Source of the DNA: an uncultured Oscillospiraceae bacterium
GTDB lineage: Bacteria; Bacillota; Clostridia; Oscillospirales; Acutalibacteraceae
DNA length: 12,459 nt
Assembly (NCBI GenBank): GCA_900540535.1
Contig: UQGM01000059.1
Location: 1 to 12,459, forward strand
Direction of reading: 5' to 3'
In this document: piece by piece, positions 1-7,598 of the stretch
How the letters are laid out: each line of letters begins with the position of its first letter
How positions within the stretch are numbered: position 1 is the first letter of the stretch
Made by a program: the position numbers and the translations under genes
The notes under the pieces: generated by a model
What the model saw: only the letters and a program-made list of their open reading frames with translations
The model's database searches: none
What the model was told of the DNA's origin: nothing

Positions 1-707
1 CTTTTGGTACGGTTATGCCTATAAGCGCAATAGGAAAGATGGCACACGAAAACGGTTTGTTGTTTATAGTTGATGCAGCTCAAAGTGCCGGAATTTTACC
101 AATTAAAGTGGACGAAATGAATATCGACTATTTGTGTTTGCCATGTCATAAAGCGCTTTATGGTCCAATGGGAACCGGAATGATAGTGTTTGGAAAAGAT
201 GCGCCGTTACCAAATACTATTATTGAAGGAGGAACAGGAAGCGATTCTATAAATTATAATCAGCCGCTTTTTTTACCGGACAGGTTTGAAAGCGGTACAA
301 TTAATGTTCCGGGAATTTTAGGAGTTAGGGCAGGAATCGATTTTATAAACAGAAAAGGAATTGATAGAATTCATCGTTATGAAATGAGTATCATAAAAAT
401 GCTATATAGGGAAATGAAAAAAATTAGCGGAATTATATTTTATACAGATGAACCTGAAGAACGTTTTGCCGTACCGCTGCTGACCTTTAATTTTAAGGGT
501 TTATCCAGTGAAGCCGGTGCAGAGAAACTTAACCAATTTGGAATATGTACTCGTGCAGGACTTCACTGTGCTCCTGCTGCACATAAAAAGTTCGGCACAT
601 TAAATATTGGTACAGTAAGAGTTTGTCCTTCGGTCTTTACAAGCTACAATGATGCGAATTTTTTATTAAATTGTACAGAGAAAATTGCAAAGAATAAACA
701 AATATGA
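1..707 (+). CDS. Class V PLP-dependent enzyme, cysteine desulfurase family (5'-partial)
   Basis: The reading frame is open from base 3 and enters from outside the window; the ATG at 15 is internal. About 234 C-terminal residues are present of a family that is usually near 380. Counting from base 15, the visible features are an Asp in FIVDAAQSAG (residue 20, expected to contact the pyridine nitrogen of PLP), the His-Lys pair at 45-46 in PCHKALYGPMGTG (Lys expected to form the Schiff base), the SGTINVPGILG segment, and RAGLHCAPAAHK with Cys185, which matches the catalytic-cysteine loop of SufS/NifS-type desulfurases. The whole pattern best fits the stand-alone cysteine desulfurase-like family (EF2568/TIGR01977 type) rather than IscS. 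The likely reaction is sulfur or selenium release from cysteine or selenocysteine, but the substrate cannot be told from sequence. No Fe-S scaffold gene is visible nearby. The 64-base gap to the next gene shows no convincing promoter or terminator. Confidence 0.85.
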   Translation, partial: FGTVMPISAIGKMAHENGLLFIVDAAQSAGILPIKVDEMNIDYLCLPCHKALYGPMGTGMIVFGKDAPLPNTIIEGGTGSDSINYNQPLFLPDRFESGTINVPGILGVRAGIDFINRKGIDRIHRYEMSIIKMLYREMKKISGIIFYTDEPEERFAVPLLTFNFKGLSSEAGAEKLNQFGICTRAGLHCAPAAHKKFGTLNIGTVRVCPSVFTSYNDANFLLNCTEKIAKNKQI

Positions 708-771
708 TAAAATAAACAAAATAGAAATAAAATCGGAATTTTATGGGCGTTAAATATGTAAGGGTGATAAA

Positions 772-1692
772 ATGGCAGTATTGCAATGGATTAGTAATTT
801 CTTTGATTCTTTTTTCAGCCTGATGTCTACTTTCAGACCTCAGGACTTTCTTGATATTCTTTTGGTTGCTTTTATTGTTTATAACGGAATTAAAATTATC
901 CGTGAAACAAGAGCTATCCAGCTTCTAAAAGGTATTATACTCTTAGCCATTATTTATCTTATAGTTAATATTCTGGATATGCAGGCTATAAGCTACATCC
1001 TTGACATGGTTATAAAGTTTGGTGTAGTAATTATAGTCATACTGTTCCAGCCTGAGATAAGACATGCACTTGAGAGTATAGGTAGAAGCAGCTTTAATAA
1101 ATTAAATATTTTTGCTACTAAAAATTCTGACTCATTTAAGCAGAGAGAAAGACTTACAAGTGCAATAACTCAGGTTTGCCGTGCATGTGCTTCAATGAGC
1201 GAAAAAAAGATCGGTGCCCTTATTGTTTTTGAAAAGCACACTCTTTTAGGAGAAGTTATTAATACAGGAACAGTTATAAATGCAGAGCTTACAAGCCAGC
1301 TTGTAGAAAATGTCTTTTATCCAAAAGCCCCTCTGCATGACGGAGCTATGATTGTCCGTGACGGTAAGGTCTTTGCAGCTGGATGCATTCTTCCTCTAAC
1401 TCAGAATAATTCTCTTGACAGTGAACTTGGTACAAGACATCGTGCTGCTTTAGGTTTAAGTGAACAAAGTGATGCTCTTGTAGCGGTTGTATCAGAGGAA
1501 ACAGGAGCTATATCTATTGCTTCTAACGGAGTTATAACTCGTAATCTGTCAGATGGTGATTTGAGAAAAAAATTGCTACAGCATATTCTTGATGATACTG
1601 ATGAAAGCGAGGAAAATGTTTTTGTTGCAGCTGTAAACAAAGCCAAAAAATTTATAAGAAAGGATCAGGAAAATGAAAATGAAGAAAAATAA
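772..1692 (+). CDS. cdaA: Diadenylate cyclase CdaA (c-di-AMP synthase)
   Basis: This is a membrane-bound DisA_N/DAC-domain enzyme that condenses two ATP into cyclic di-AMP, the second messenger controlling potassium and osmolyte transport and cell-wall homeostasis in Gram-positives. Three hydrophobic segments lie at about residues 26-44, 50-68 and 73-92. The catalytic domain follows with the DGA motif (190-192, in APLHDGAMIVRDGK), the GTRHRAA motif (220-226) and SEETGAIS (241-248), so the key catalytic motifs are intact. At 306 residues it is slightly longer than the about 273-residue Bacillus enzyme, the excess being a charged C-terminal tail. The start is ATG with AGGGTGAT at 761-768 upstream. 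It overlaps the following cdaR by 20 bases, the classic pairing in Firmicutes in which CdaR modulates CdaA. The identification is firm. Confidence 0.96.
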   Translation: MAVLQWISNFFDSFFSLMSTFRPQDFLDILLVAFIVYNGIKIIRETRAIQLLKGIILLAIIYLIVNILDMQAISYILDMVIKFGVVIIVILFQPEIRHALESIGRSSFNKLNIFATKNSDSFKQRERLTSAITQVCRACASMSEKKIGALIVFEKHTLLGEVINTGTVINAELTSQLVENVFYPKAPLHDGAMIVRDGKVFAAGCILPLTQNNSLDSELGTRHRAALGLSEQSDALVAVVSEETGAISIASNGVITRNLSDGDLRKKLLQHILDDTDESEENVFVAAVNKAKKFIRKDQENENEEK

Positions 1693-2956
1693 AATTACCA
1701 TTCATGATCTTTTTTATAATGATCGTTTTCTTATATTTTTTTCAGCAATTGCGGCGTTTGCAATATGGGTTACAATTTCCATGACTGCCGGAACAGAAAT
1801 AGAAAAGACAATTGATAACGTTAAAATCAATGTGGATTTAGAGAACAGTGTCCCAAAGCAGTTTAATCTTACGATGTTTGGTGATACAGTAGATACTGTT
1901 TCCGTAACTGTTAAAGGAAAAAGATATGCAGTGGGAACTCTTACGGCTGATGATATTGTCGTAACTGCTCAGACAAATTATGTAGACTCAGCCGGCAAGC
2001 ATACACTTTCTCTGAAAGCGGTTCCAAAGGATGAATCTGCTGATTTTGAAATAACTTCTATTTCTACCACTTATATAGAAGCATATTTTGATGTTTACAA
2101 AGAGGCAACCTATCAGCTTGAAACTGATATTGTCACCCAACAGCTTATACCCGATGGATATATCAGCGAAGAACCAATTCTTTCTGCTAAAAATATAACA
2201 ATATGTGGTCCTGCAACTGAAATTAACAAAATTAGTAAAGTTTACGCTAAAGTTCAGGTTGATAAGCCACTTACTACAACAGCTACTATTAATGCTGAAA
2301 TTGTACCTGTAAATGAATACGAAGGTACGTTGCGTTATCTTTCGGTAAAAGATGATATGGTTGTTACTGTAACAATTCCTGTTTTAAAGGTAAAAGAACT
2401 TCCAGTAACTGTTGATTTTATAAATACTTCTAAAGACTATACAACTTCGCCGTTACCTTTTTCCATTTCGCCTTCAACTGTTAAAATTGCGGCAGAAGAA
2501 TCCTATGTTGATAAATTAGAGAAAATTTCTATCGGTACGATTGATTATTCAGATATAGGGGCACTTAATAATAAATTTTCTTTTAGTGCATCAAGTATAA
2601 AAGAAGTAAAATTTATTGACGGAACGGAAACCTTTGAGGTGTCTGTAAATGCCAGTGATATGGTAACGGGGAATTTCAAGATTGATTCTTCAAATATCAA
2701 CGTAAGCAATCTTTCTGAAAATATAGTTGTAGACATTCCGTCTAATTTTTCACAAGATATAGTTTTAGTAGGTCCTTCTGCTGATATTGGCAAAATCAGT
2801 AACTCTGATATTGTAGGTACAATCGATGTAAGCTCGGTACAGGTTTCTAAAGGTGTAATGACATTTCCTATTGATATCAGTATCAAAAACAATAATTCCT
2901 GCTGGGCTTACGGTGACTATAAAATAGTTGTTAATATTAGCAGTAAAACTCAATAA
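1673..2956 (+). CDS. cdaR: YbbR-domain protein, CdaA regulator CdaR
   Basis: This is a single-pass membrane protein with an extracytoplasmic array of YbbR-like domains. In Bacillus and Listeria, CdaR (YbbR) binds CdaA and modulates c-di-AMP synthesis. A transmembrane helix spans about residues 19-38 after a basic N-terminus, and the rest is beta-rich. I read about four repeats (roughly 45-140, 145-237, 240-327 and 330-424). Two of them carry the recognisable core ICGPATEINKIS (177-188) and LVGPSADIGKIS (365-376), which are clearly homologous to each other. The start overlaps the end of cdaA. ATG 1673 has AGAAAGGA eight bases upstream, and a second in-frame ATG at 1679 with AGGA at 1667-1670 is an equally possible start. 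In many Firmicutes glmM comes next; here a lipoprotein gene follows after 34 bases. Confidence 0.93.
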   Translation: MKMKKNKITIHDLFYNDRFLIFFSAIAAFAIWVTISMTAGTEIEKTIDNVKINVDLENSVPKQFNLTMFGDTVDTVSVTVKGKRYAVGTLTADDIVVTAQTNYVDSAGKHTLSLKAVPKDESADFEITSISTTYIEAYFDVYKEATYQLETDIVTQQLIPDGYISEEPILSAKNITICGPATEINKISKVYAKVQVDKPLTTTATINAEIVPVNEYEGTLRYLSVKDDMVVTVTIPVLKVKELPVTVDFINTSKDYTTSPLPFSISPSTVKIAAEESYVDKLEKISIGTIDYSDIGALNNKFSFSASSIKEVKFIDGTETFEVSVNASDMVTGNFKIDSSNINVSNLSENIVVDIPSNFSQDIVLVGPSADIGKISNSDIVGTIDVSSVQVSKGVMTFPIDISIKNNNSCWAYGDYKIVVNISSKTQ

Positions 2957-2990
2957 ATTAGTTTGATTTTTAAAAGGGAGGTGACTGATT

Positions 2991-4403
2991 ATGTTGAAAA
3001 AGCTGACTGCGTTGATAATATCTGTTATATTAGTCTGTCTGCTGTCTGGATGCGATACTTTTTTGTTTTCTTCCGTAGATAATTTAATGCGTCCTCCCAA
3101 AATTGCTGGAGAGAATAATTCAAAATTAATAGAGGCGTTCGAATCAACAGTAGGTAAGAGTTATGTTTTAAAATATCCAGTTGCTGGAGAATATCAGTCA
3201 CCTTGTATCATGTATGATTTAGACAGTGATGGCGTTGACGAAGCAATTATTTTTTATTCACTCGAAAATGAAAGCACCACTGTCAGAATGGCTTTTTTAG
3301 ATTATTCGGCGGACAAATGGCAAATCGTTTCTGATCTAAAGGGCTTAGGTAATAATGTTGATCAGGTAAGTTTTGAACATGTTAAAAATGACAATTCGGT
3401 GCAAGTTGTTATTACATGGAACTTTTTTGATACAAAAACTGCCAGCATACTTTCAATTTATAATATTGGATTTACTGAAGATAAAACAATAAATTCAGTT
3501 CAGCTTATTTTTAATGAACCGTACTCAGCGATGAAGATTTTTGATGTAGACGGAAGCGGCAGCAAAGAAATTTTTCTTATTTCAAGTGTAACTTCTGATA
3601 CAACAGTAAAAAAAGTTGGTACACTTTATGCAATGCGTTCTGATGGCAGTTTTGCCTCTGTAAGTTCTGTAACTATGGATAGCACTGTGTCTGGATATTC
3701 ATCCATAAAATTAGAGCCCGCTTCTGAAAACAAACCCTATAGAATTTTCGTTGACGCAATTAAAGGTGATATATCCATGTCTACTGAAATTATTTACTGG
3801 GACAGTAAAATCAATGGACTTTATTCGCCTTTGCTTGATACAGATACTCAGAGTGTTACCTCTACTATAAGAAGTTCCCGAATTGAGTCAAGAGATATTA
3901 ACGGTGACGGACTTATTGAAACTCCACTTCAGATACCACTTGCGGGCAGCTACACGACAAGCAATTCTTTTAAGACAGAAATTTCTTCCGAAAGCAATTC
4001 AGTGACACTGAGTAATATATCTACCGCAAGTGTTTTTCTGACTAAATGGTGTACTTTTTCAGCTGATAATAAATTTGTTCCGGTTGCTTATTCGGCAATA
4101 AATTCTTCTGATTACTATATTCTGAATTTTAAAACAGAATGGCTTGATAAAATAACCATTGAAAACGATGTAGAAAACAGAATATGGACTTTTTATAAAT
4201 TTGATAAGTCACAAGGTGTAGGAGAAAAGCTATTCAGCATTGCGACAGATCCCAGTGCGGATTGGTCTGAAGATAAATATAATGATGACGTAAAAATTGC
4301 TGAAAATCATAATTTGGTTTACACCGTAAGAATCTTTGAAGGAGCTAAAAAGTTTAATATTACCGCTGATTTAATAAAGCAGCAATTTGAAATAATCGAG
4401 TAA
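2991..4403 (+). CDS. Lipoprotein with FG-GAP/VCBS-like Asp-rich motifs, upstream of a two-component system
   Basis: I do not recognise a named gene. Residues 1-21 form a type II (lipoprotein) signal peptide with lipobox LLSGC and acceptor Cys21, so the mature protein should be anchored on the outer face of the membrane. Three acidic loops resemble the calcium-binding turns of FG-GAP/VCBS or EF-hand-like repeats: DLDSDGVDE (76-84), DVDGSGSKE (185-193) and DINGDGLIE (302-310). They are about 109 and 117 residues apart and each is followed by a short hydrophobic strand, which suggests large beta-rich repeats, perhaps a propeller. A C-terminal region (about 340-470) has no motif I know. The gene has an excellent ribosome binding site (GGGAGGTGA, 2976-2984) and ends 15 bases before the response regulator, so it is probably co-transcribed and may act as a surface sensor or accessory for the kinase; that role is inference. 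Catalytic residues are not evident. Confidence 0.8.
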   Translation: MLKKLTALIISVILVCLLSGCDTFLFSSVDNLMRPPKIAGENNSKLIEAFESTVGKSYVLKYPVAGEYQSPCIMYDLDSDGVDEAIIFYSLENESTTVRMAFLDYSADKWQIVSDLKGLGNNVDQVSFEHVKNDNSVQVVITWNFFDTKTASILSIYNIGFTEDKTINSVQLIFNEPYSAMKIFDVDGSGSKEIFLISSVTSDTTVKKVGTLYAMRSDGSFASVSSVTMDSTVSGYSSIKLEPASENKPYRIFVDAIKGDISMSTEIIYWDSKINGLYSPLLDTDTQSVTSTIRSSRIESRDINGDGLIETPLQIPLAGSYTTSNSFKTEISSESNSVTLSNISTASVFLTKWCTFSADNKFVPVAYSAINSSDYYILNFKTEWLDKITIENDVENRIWTFYKFDKSQGVGEKLFSIATDPSADWSEDKYNDDVKIAENHNLVYTVRIFEGAKKFNITADLIKQQFEIIE

Positions 4404-4418
4404 ATAAAGGAGCAAATT

Positions 4419-5120
4419 ATGAAAAATATTTTGGTAGCTGAAGATGAAGCGGCTATACGTGAGTTTATTGTGATAAACTTGCAGAGAGTTGGTTATACAG
4501 TTTTTCAGGCTTCTGACGGTGCAGATGCTTTGAGAATTTACGAAGAGCATGGCGGAAATATAGATATGGCGCTTCTTGATATTATGATGCCGGTTATGGA
4601 CGGTCTCGAGCTTTGCAAGGAGCTGCGCTCAAGGGATAAAAACATAGGTATCATCATGCTTACCGCTAAAACTCAGGAAATGGACAAGGTTACAGGGTTG
4701 TTGGTTGGAGCTGACGATTACGTTACAAAGCCATTTTCACCAACTGAGCTTATGGCTCGCGTAGATGCTGTATATCGCAGAGTTGTTATGAATAAAGAGA
4801 ATAAGGAAAGTGATTCACCTACCATAATAACTTTAGGTGAATTTGTCCTCGATTTGCGGAGCAGGACTTTGAAAAAGTCAGGCAAACTTATTGATTTGAC
4901 TCAGGTGGAATTTCAGATTATCGAATACTTCTTTCATAATCCGGAAGCAGCTTTGAGCAGAACCGACATTCTAAATAAGGTTTGGGGCGATTCATATTTT
5001 GGTGAAGAAAAAGTTGTGGATGTTAACATAAGACGTCTCAGAATGAAAGTAGAAGATGATCCTTCTGTACCAAAACATTTGGTCACAATTTGGGGTCATG
5101 GATATAAATGGATGATATGA
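4419..5120 (+). CDS. OmpR/PhoB-family response regulator
   Basis: This is a DNA-binding transcription regulator of a two-component system, phosphorylated on aspartate by its partner kinase. The receiver domain (about 2-120) has the acidic pair Glu8/Asp9 in AEDE, the phosphoacceptor Asp54 in LLDIMMP, Thr82 in MLTAK and Lys104 in VTKPF, so all phosphorylation-site residues are present. A winged-helix effector domain follows (about 138-232), with the typical LTQVEFQIIEYF and VDVNIRRLRMKVE segments and the terminal WGHGYKW motif. At 233 residues it has the normal length. The start is ATG with AAGGAG at 4407-4412. The kinase gene follows after 35 bases. The regulon is unknown. Candidate targets include the adjacent lipoprotein and its own operon, but I see no clear direct repeats of a Pho-type box in the short upstream gaps. 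Confidence 0.95.
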   Translation: MKNILVAEDEAAIREFIVINLQRVGYTVFQASDGADALRIYEEHGGNIDMALLDIMMPVMDGLELCKELRSRDKNIGIIMLTAKTQEMDKVTGLLVGADDYVTKPFSPTELMARVDAVYRRVVMNKENKESDSPTIITLGEFVLDLRSRTLKKSGKLIDLTQVEFQIIEYFFHNPEAALSRTDILNKVWGDSYFGEEKVVDVNIRRLRMKVEDDPSVPKHLVTIWGHGYKWMI

Positions 5121-5142
5121 TAAAGTAAAAATAAAGTTAAAC

Positions 5143-5149
5143 GGAGGGG
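5143..5149 (+). promoter_or_regulatory. Ribosome binding site fixing a TTG start for the histidine kinase
   Basis: GGAGGGG lies six bases before TTG 5156. The strong Shine-Dalgarno match and spacing support the TTG, and the residues that follow (MQKFKGIARRWY) give a natural basic N-terminus before the first membrane helix. Confidence 0.75.
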
Positions 5150-5155
5150 AGATAG

Positions 5156-6622
5156 TTGCAAAAGTTTAAAGGTATTGCAAGACGATGGTACATAAGCTCG
5201 TTTGGTATAATAGCCTTTTTATTTTTCATTACTGTAATTATCTCTTCTGTTGCTCTCAGATCATATTATTATGAAAGCGTTGCCATGACGCTCGAAACCC
5301 ATGCTAACGATAATGTTAGGTCTTTCTTTAATCTTTACACCGGAGGTACAGAGGAGCGTTTCAGAACAGGAGCCAGAACTTTTGTTGAAAATTTTGAAGA
5401 TAAAGACAAAATGGAAGTCTGGGTAATTGATTCTTCTGGCGAGCCTATTATTTCTTCAAATGGATTTCAGCCAAGTGCTGATGAACCTATGCCAGATTAT
5501 GATAAAGCTTATACTTCAGGTTTAGGTTATGGTATTTGGTACGGTAAAATGCTGTCCGGTGAGAATGTTATGGCATTATCTTATATGCTTACATCTGTTG
5601 GAAACACCGAGAACGGTGCAGTAAGATTTATTATTTCTTTGGAGGAAATAGATCATCAAATTACGGCCATAGTTACTTTGATTATTATAATATTCTCTCT
5701 GGCGTTGCTTATTGTTGCTTTTTCAGGTTCTTACTTTATCAAATCAATTGTTAATCCCGTAAAGAGCATTAACGAAACTGCTAAAAAGATTGCCGACGGA
5801 GATTTAAACGCACGTATAGACAGTACTTATTACAATGATGAAATAGGCGATTTGTGTGAAACAATCAATTTTATGGCTCGTGAAATAAGCGAAACCGACA
5901 GAATGAAAAATGATTTCATTTCCACCATTTCTCATGAGCTACGTACTCCGCTTACAGCTATTAAGGGCTGGGGAGAGACGCTGCTTCAGATAGGAAACAG
6001 TGACCCTGTTTTGATGCAGAGGGGAATGAATATAATCATAAACGAATCAGGCCGACTTGCTGAACTCGTTGAGGAACTTCTGGATTTCTCAAGGCTGCAA
6101 AACGGTAGACTTTCCCTTAACAAAGAGCGAATTGATGTTCTTGCAGAGCTTGATGAAGCGGTATTTGTTTTTAAGGAACGTTCTGCAAAAGACGGAATTG
6201 AGCTTATTTATACAGCTCCCACAGAGTGTGCTCCTATGGACGGAGATCCCAACAGAATAAAACAGGTATTTGTCAATATTCTTGATAATGCCTTTAAATA
6301 TACATCACAGGGCGGAAAAGTCGGCGTTTCTGCGCAGGTTCTTGAAAAGAAAATCAATATTCTTATCAGTGATACCGGATGCGGAATTTCTCCGGAAGAT
6401 TTGCCTAAAGTCAAGGAAAAGTTTTTTAAATCTAATATATCAGTACAAGGTGCCGGAATCGGTTTGGCTGTTGCATATGAAATAGTAAAGCTGCATGGCG
6501 GAGAACTTGATATTGCAAGCATACTTGGTACTGGAACAACTGTTACAATAACTTTTCCCATTGAGAATACAGAACTTACACCAATTGTTATAAGTGATAA
6601 AAGGAGTACTGAAAATGAGTGA
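5156..6622 (+). CDS. Membrane sensor histidine kinase (HAMP, HisKA, HATPase)
   Basis: This is the partner kinase of the response regulator upstream. The order is: transmembrane helix 1 (about 14-35), an extracytoplasmic sensor region of about 130 residues (36-168, CHASE/PAS-like in size but not assignable), transmembrane helix 2 (about 169-192), HAMP (about 193-246), the dimerisation domain with His260 in STISHELRTPLTAIKGWGE, and the ATP-binding domain with N box VNILDNAFKYT (373-383), G1 DTGCGIS (406-412), F region KEKFF and G2 GAGIGL (432-437). All catalytic motifs are intact. The architecture is that of PhoR/WalK-type kinases, without a cytoplasmic PAS domain. It starts at TTG. The stop overlaps the first eight bases of the following yqhQ gene, so translation of the two is probably coupled. 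The signal sensed is unknown; the lipoprotein two genes upstream is a possible partner. Confidence 0.94.
   Translation: MQKFKGIARRWYISSFGIIAFLFFITVIISSVALRSYYYESVAMTLETHANDNVRSFFNLYTGGTEERFRTGARTFVENFEDKDKMEVWVIDSSGEPIISSNGFQPSADEPMPDYDKAYTSGLGYGIWYGKMLSGENVMALSYMLTSVGNTENGAVRFIISLEEIDHQITAIVTLIIIIFSLALLIVAFSGSYFIKSIVNPVKSINETAKKIADGDLNARIDSTYYNDEIGDLCETINFMAREISETDRMKNDFISTISHELRTPLTAIKGWGETLLQIGNSDPVLMQRGMNIIINESGRLAELVEELLDFSRLQNGRLSLNKERIDVLAELDEAVFVFKERSAKDGIELIYTAPTECAPMDGDPNRIKQVFVNILDNAFKYTSQGGKVGVSAQVLEKKINILISDTGCGISPEDLPKVKEKFFKSNISVQGAGIGLAVAYEIVKLHGGELDIASILGTGTTVTITFPIENTELTPIVISDKRSTENE
6601..6606 (+). promoter_or_regulatory. Ribosome binding site selecting ATG 6615 for yqhQ
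   Basis: AAGGAG sits eight bases upstream of ATG 6615, inside the end of the kinase gene. A longer frame could begin at GTG 6594, but that would put this site inside the coding region and add seven residues not expected in the family, so ATG 6615 is preferred. Confidence 0.7.
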
Positions 6623-7598
6623 GAAAACAGGAATACATAAAACCTCTGTCGGCGGTCAGGCACTGATAGAGGGAATAATGATGCGTGGCCCACGTGGCTC
6701 GGCAATGTCAGTAAGATTACCTGACGGTACAATAGAAACTGAATATAAATCATTTAAATCTTTTAAAGATCGTTGCAAAATATTAGGTTGGCCGTTTATA
6801 CGAGGAGTTTTCTCTTTTATTGAATCTATGATAATCGGATACAAATGCCTTATGGAATCTGCTGAAAAATCCGGAATGCTGGAGGATGAAGAAGAGAATC
6901 CTGAGAATATGTCAAAGCTTGACAAATGGCTTTCGGAGCATTTCAATGAAAAAGTTGTTGCGGTAATATCAGCAATCGGAATGGTGCTTGGCTTTGCTTT
7001 GGCATTTTTCCTTTTCTTTTGGTTACCTGCATTTGTTGCAGATGTTTTTAATAATCTTACTTCCGGCGCAATAACTGATTACAGACCTCTCATTGAGGGC
7101 ATTATGAGAATGGTGATTTTTGTTGCTTATATAGCTGTTGTCTCCTGTTCCAAAGATATCAAACGAGTATTTATGTATCATGGAGCAGAACATAAAACAA
7201 TTTTCTGCTATGAAAACGGATGCGAACTTACAGTGGAAAATGTCAAAAAGCAGAGCAGATTTCATCCGAGATGCGGCACAAGTTTTATTTTTGTTATTCT
7301 TATCATAAGCATTGTGCTTTCTTCTGTACTGGCACTTGCTGTCCCAGGAATCAGAGAGAACCGTGCTGTATGGATTGCCGCTAAAGTTTTGCTTTTACCC
7401 ATAGTAATGTCTTTGGGATATGAGTTTATTAAATATGCCGGCAAGCACGATAATATAGTTGTAAAGATTTTCTCTGCTCCCGGACTTTGGATGCAAAGAC
7501 TTACAACGAAAGAACCTACTGATGATATGATAGAAGTCGGTATAGAAGCATTTAAAGCTGTTATTACTGATAATCCTGAGGATGACGCAATAAGGTAA
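6615..7598 (+). CDS. yqhQ: YqhQ family membrane protein (DUF1385)
   Basis: This is a member of the DUF1385/YqhQ family, polytopic membrane proteins widespread in Firmicutes, predicted to be metal-binding and without a settled biochemical role that I can state. The N-terminal signature GGQALIEGIMMRGP (13-26) is present. Hydrophobic segments lie at about 114-142, 162-178, 222-246 and 251-273. Between them a conserved polar cluster reads MYHGAEHKTIFCYENG (187-202) and SRFHPRCGTSFIF (214-226); its His, Glu, Cys and Arg residues are the likely metal or active site. The length (327 residues) is normal. It overlaps the kinase gene by eight bases and prmC by one base (TAATG), so it is an internal gene of one operon. 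DUF1385 next to prmC is a familiar Clostridia pairing. Confidence 0.92.
   Translation: MSEKTGIHKTSVGGQALIEGIMMRGPRGSAMSVRLPDGTIETEYKSFKSFKDRCKILGWPFIRGVFSFIESMIIGYKCLMESAEKSGMLEDEEENPENMSKLDKWLSEHFNEKVVAVISAIGMVLGFALAFFLFFWLPAFVADVFNNLTSGAITDYRPLIEGIMRMVIFVAYIAVVSCSKDIKRVFMYHGAEHKTIFCYENGCELTVENVKKQSRFHPRCGTSFIFVILIISIVLSSVLALAVPGIRENRAVWIAAKVLLLPIVMSLGYEFIKYAGKHDNIVVKIFSAPGLWMQRLTTKEPTDDMIEVGIEAFKAVITDNPEDDAIR

Noticed and set aside
727..744. Perfect 7-base inverted repeat with loop CGGA before cdaA
   Set aside because: The stem is A/T only, with no T-run after it, so it is too weak to call a terminator or operator in AT-rich DNA.
3216..3920. Dockerin reading of the Asp-rich loops in the lipoprotein
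   Set aside because: Dockerin has two calcium loops within about 70 residues; here three loops are more than 100 residues apart, so an FG-GAP/VCBS-like repeat fits better.
6594..6614. Upstream GTG start for yqhQ
   Set aside because: It would bury the AAGGAG site (6601-6606) inside the coding region; ATG 6615 has ideal spacing and a family-like N-terminus.
6208..6753. 181-codon open frame on the minus strand
   Set aside because: It lies opposite the intact kinase ATP-binding domain and the start of yqhQ, and has no domain signal. It is a shadow of the coding strand, as are the other minus-strand frames.
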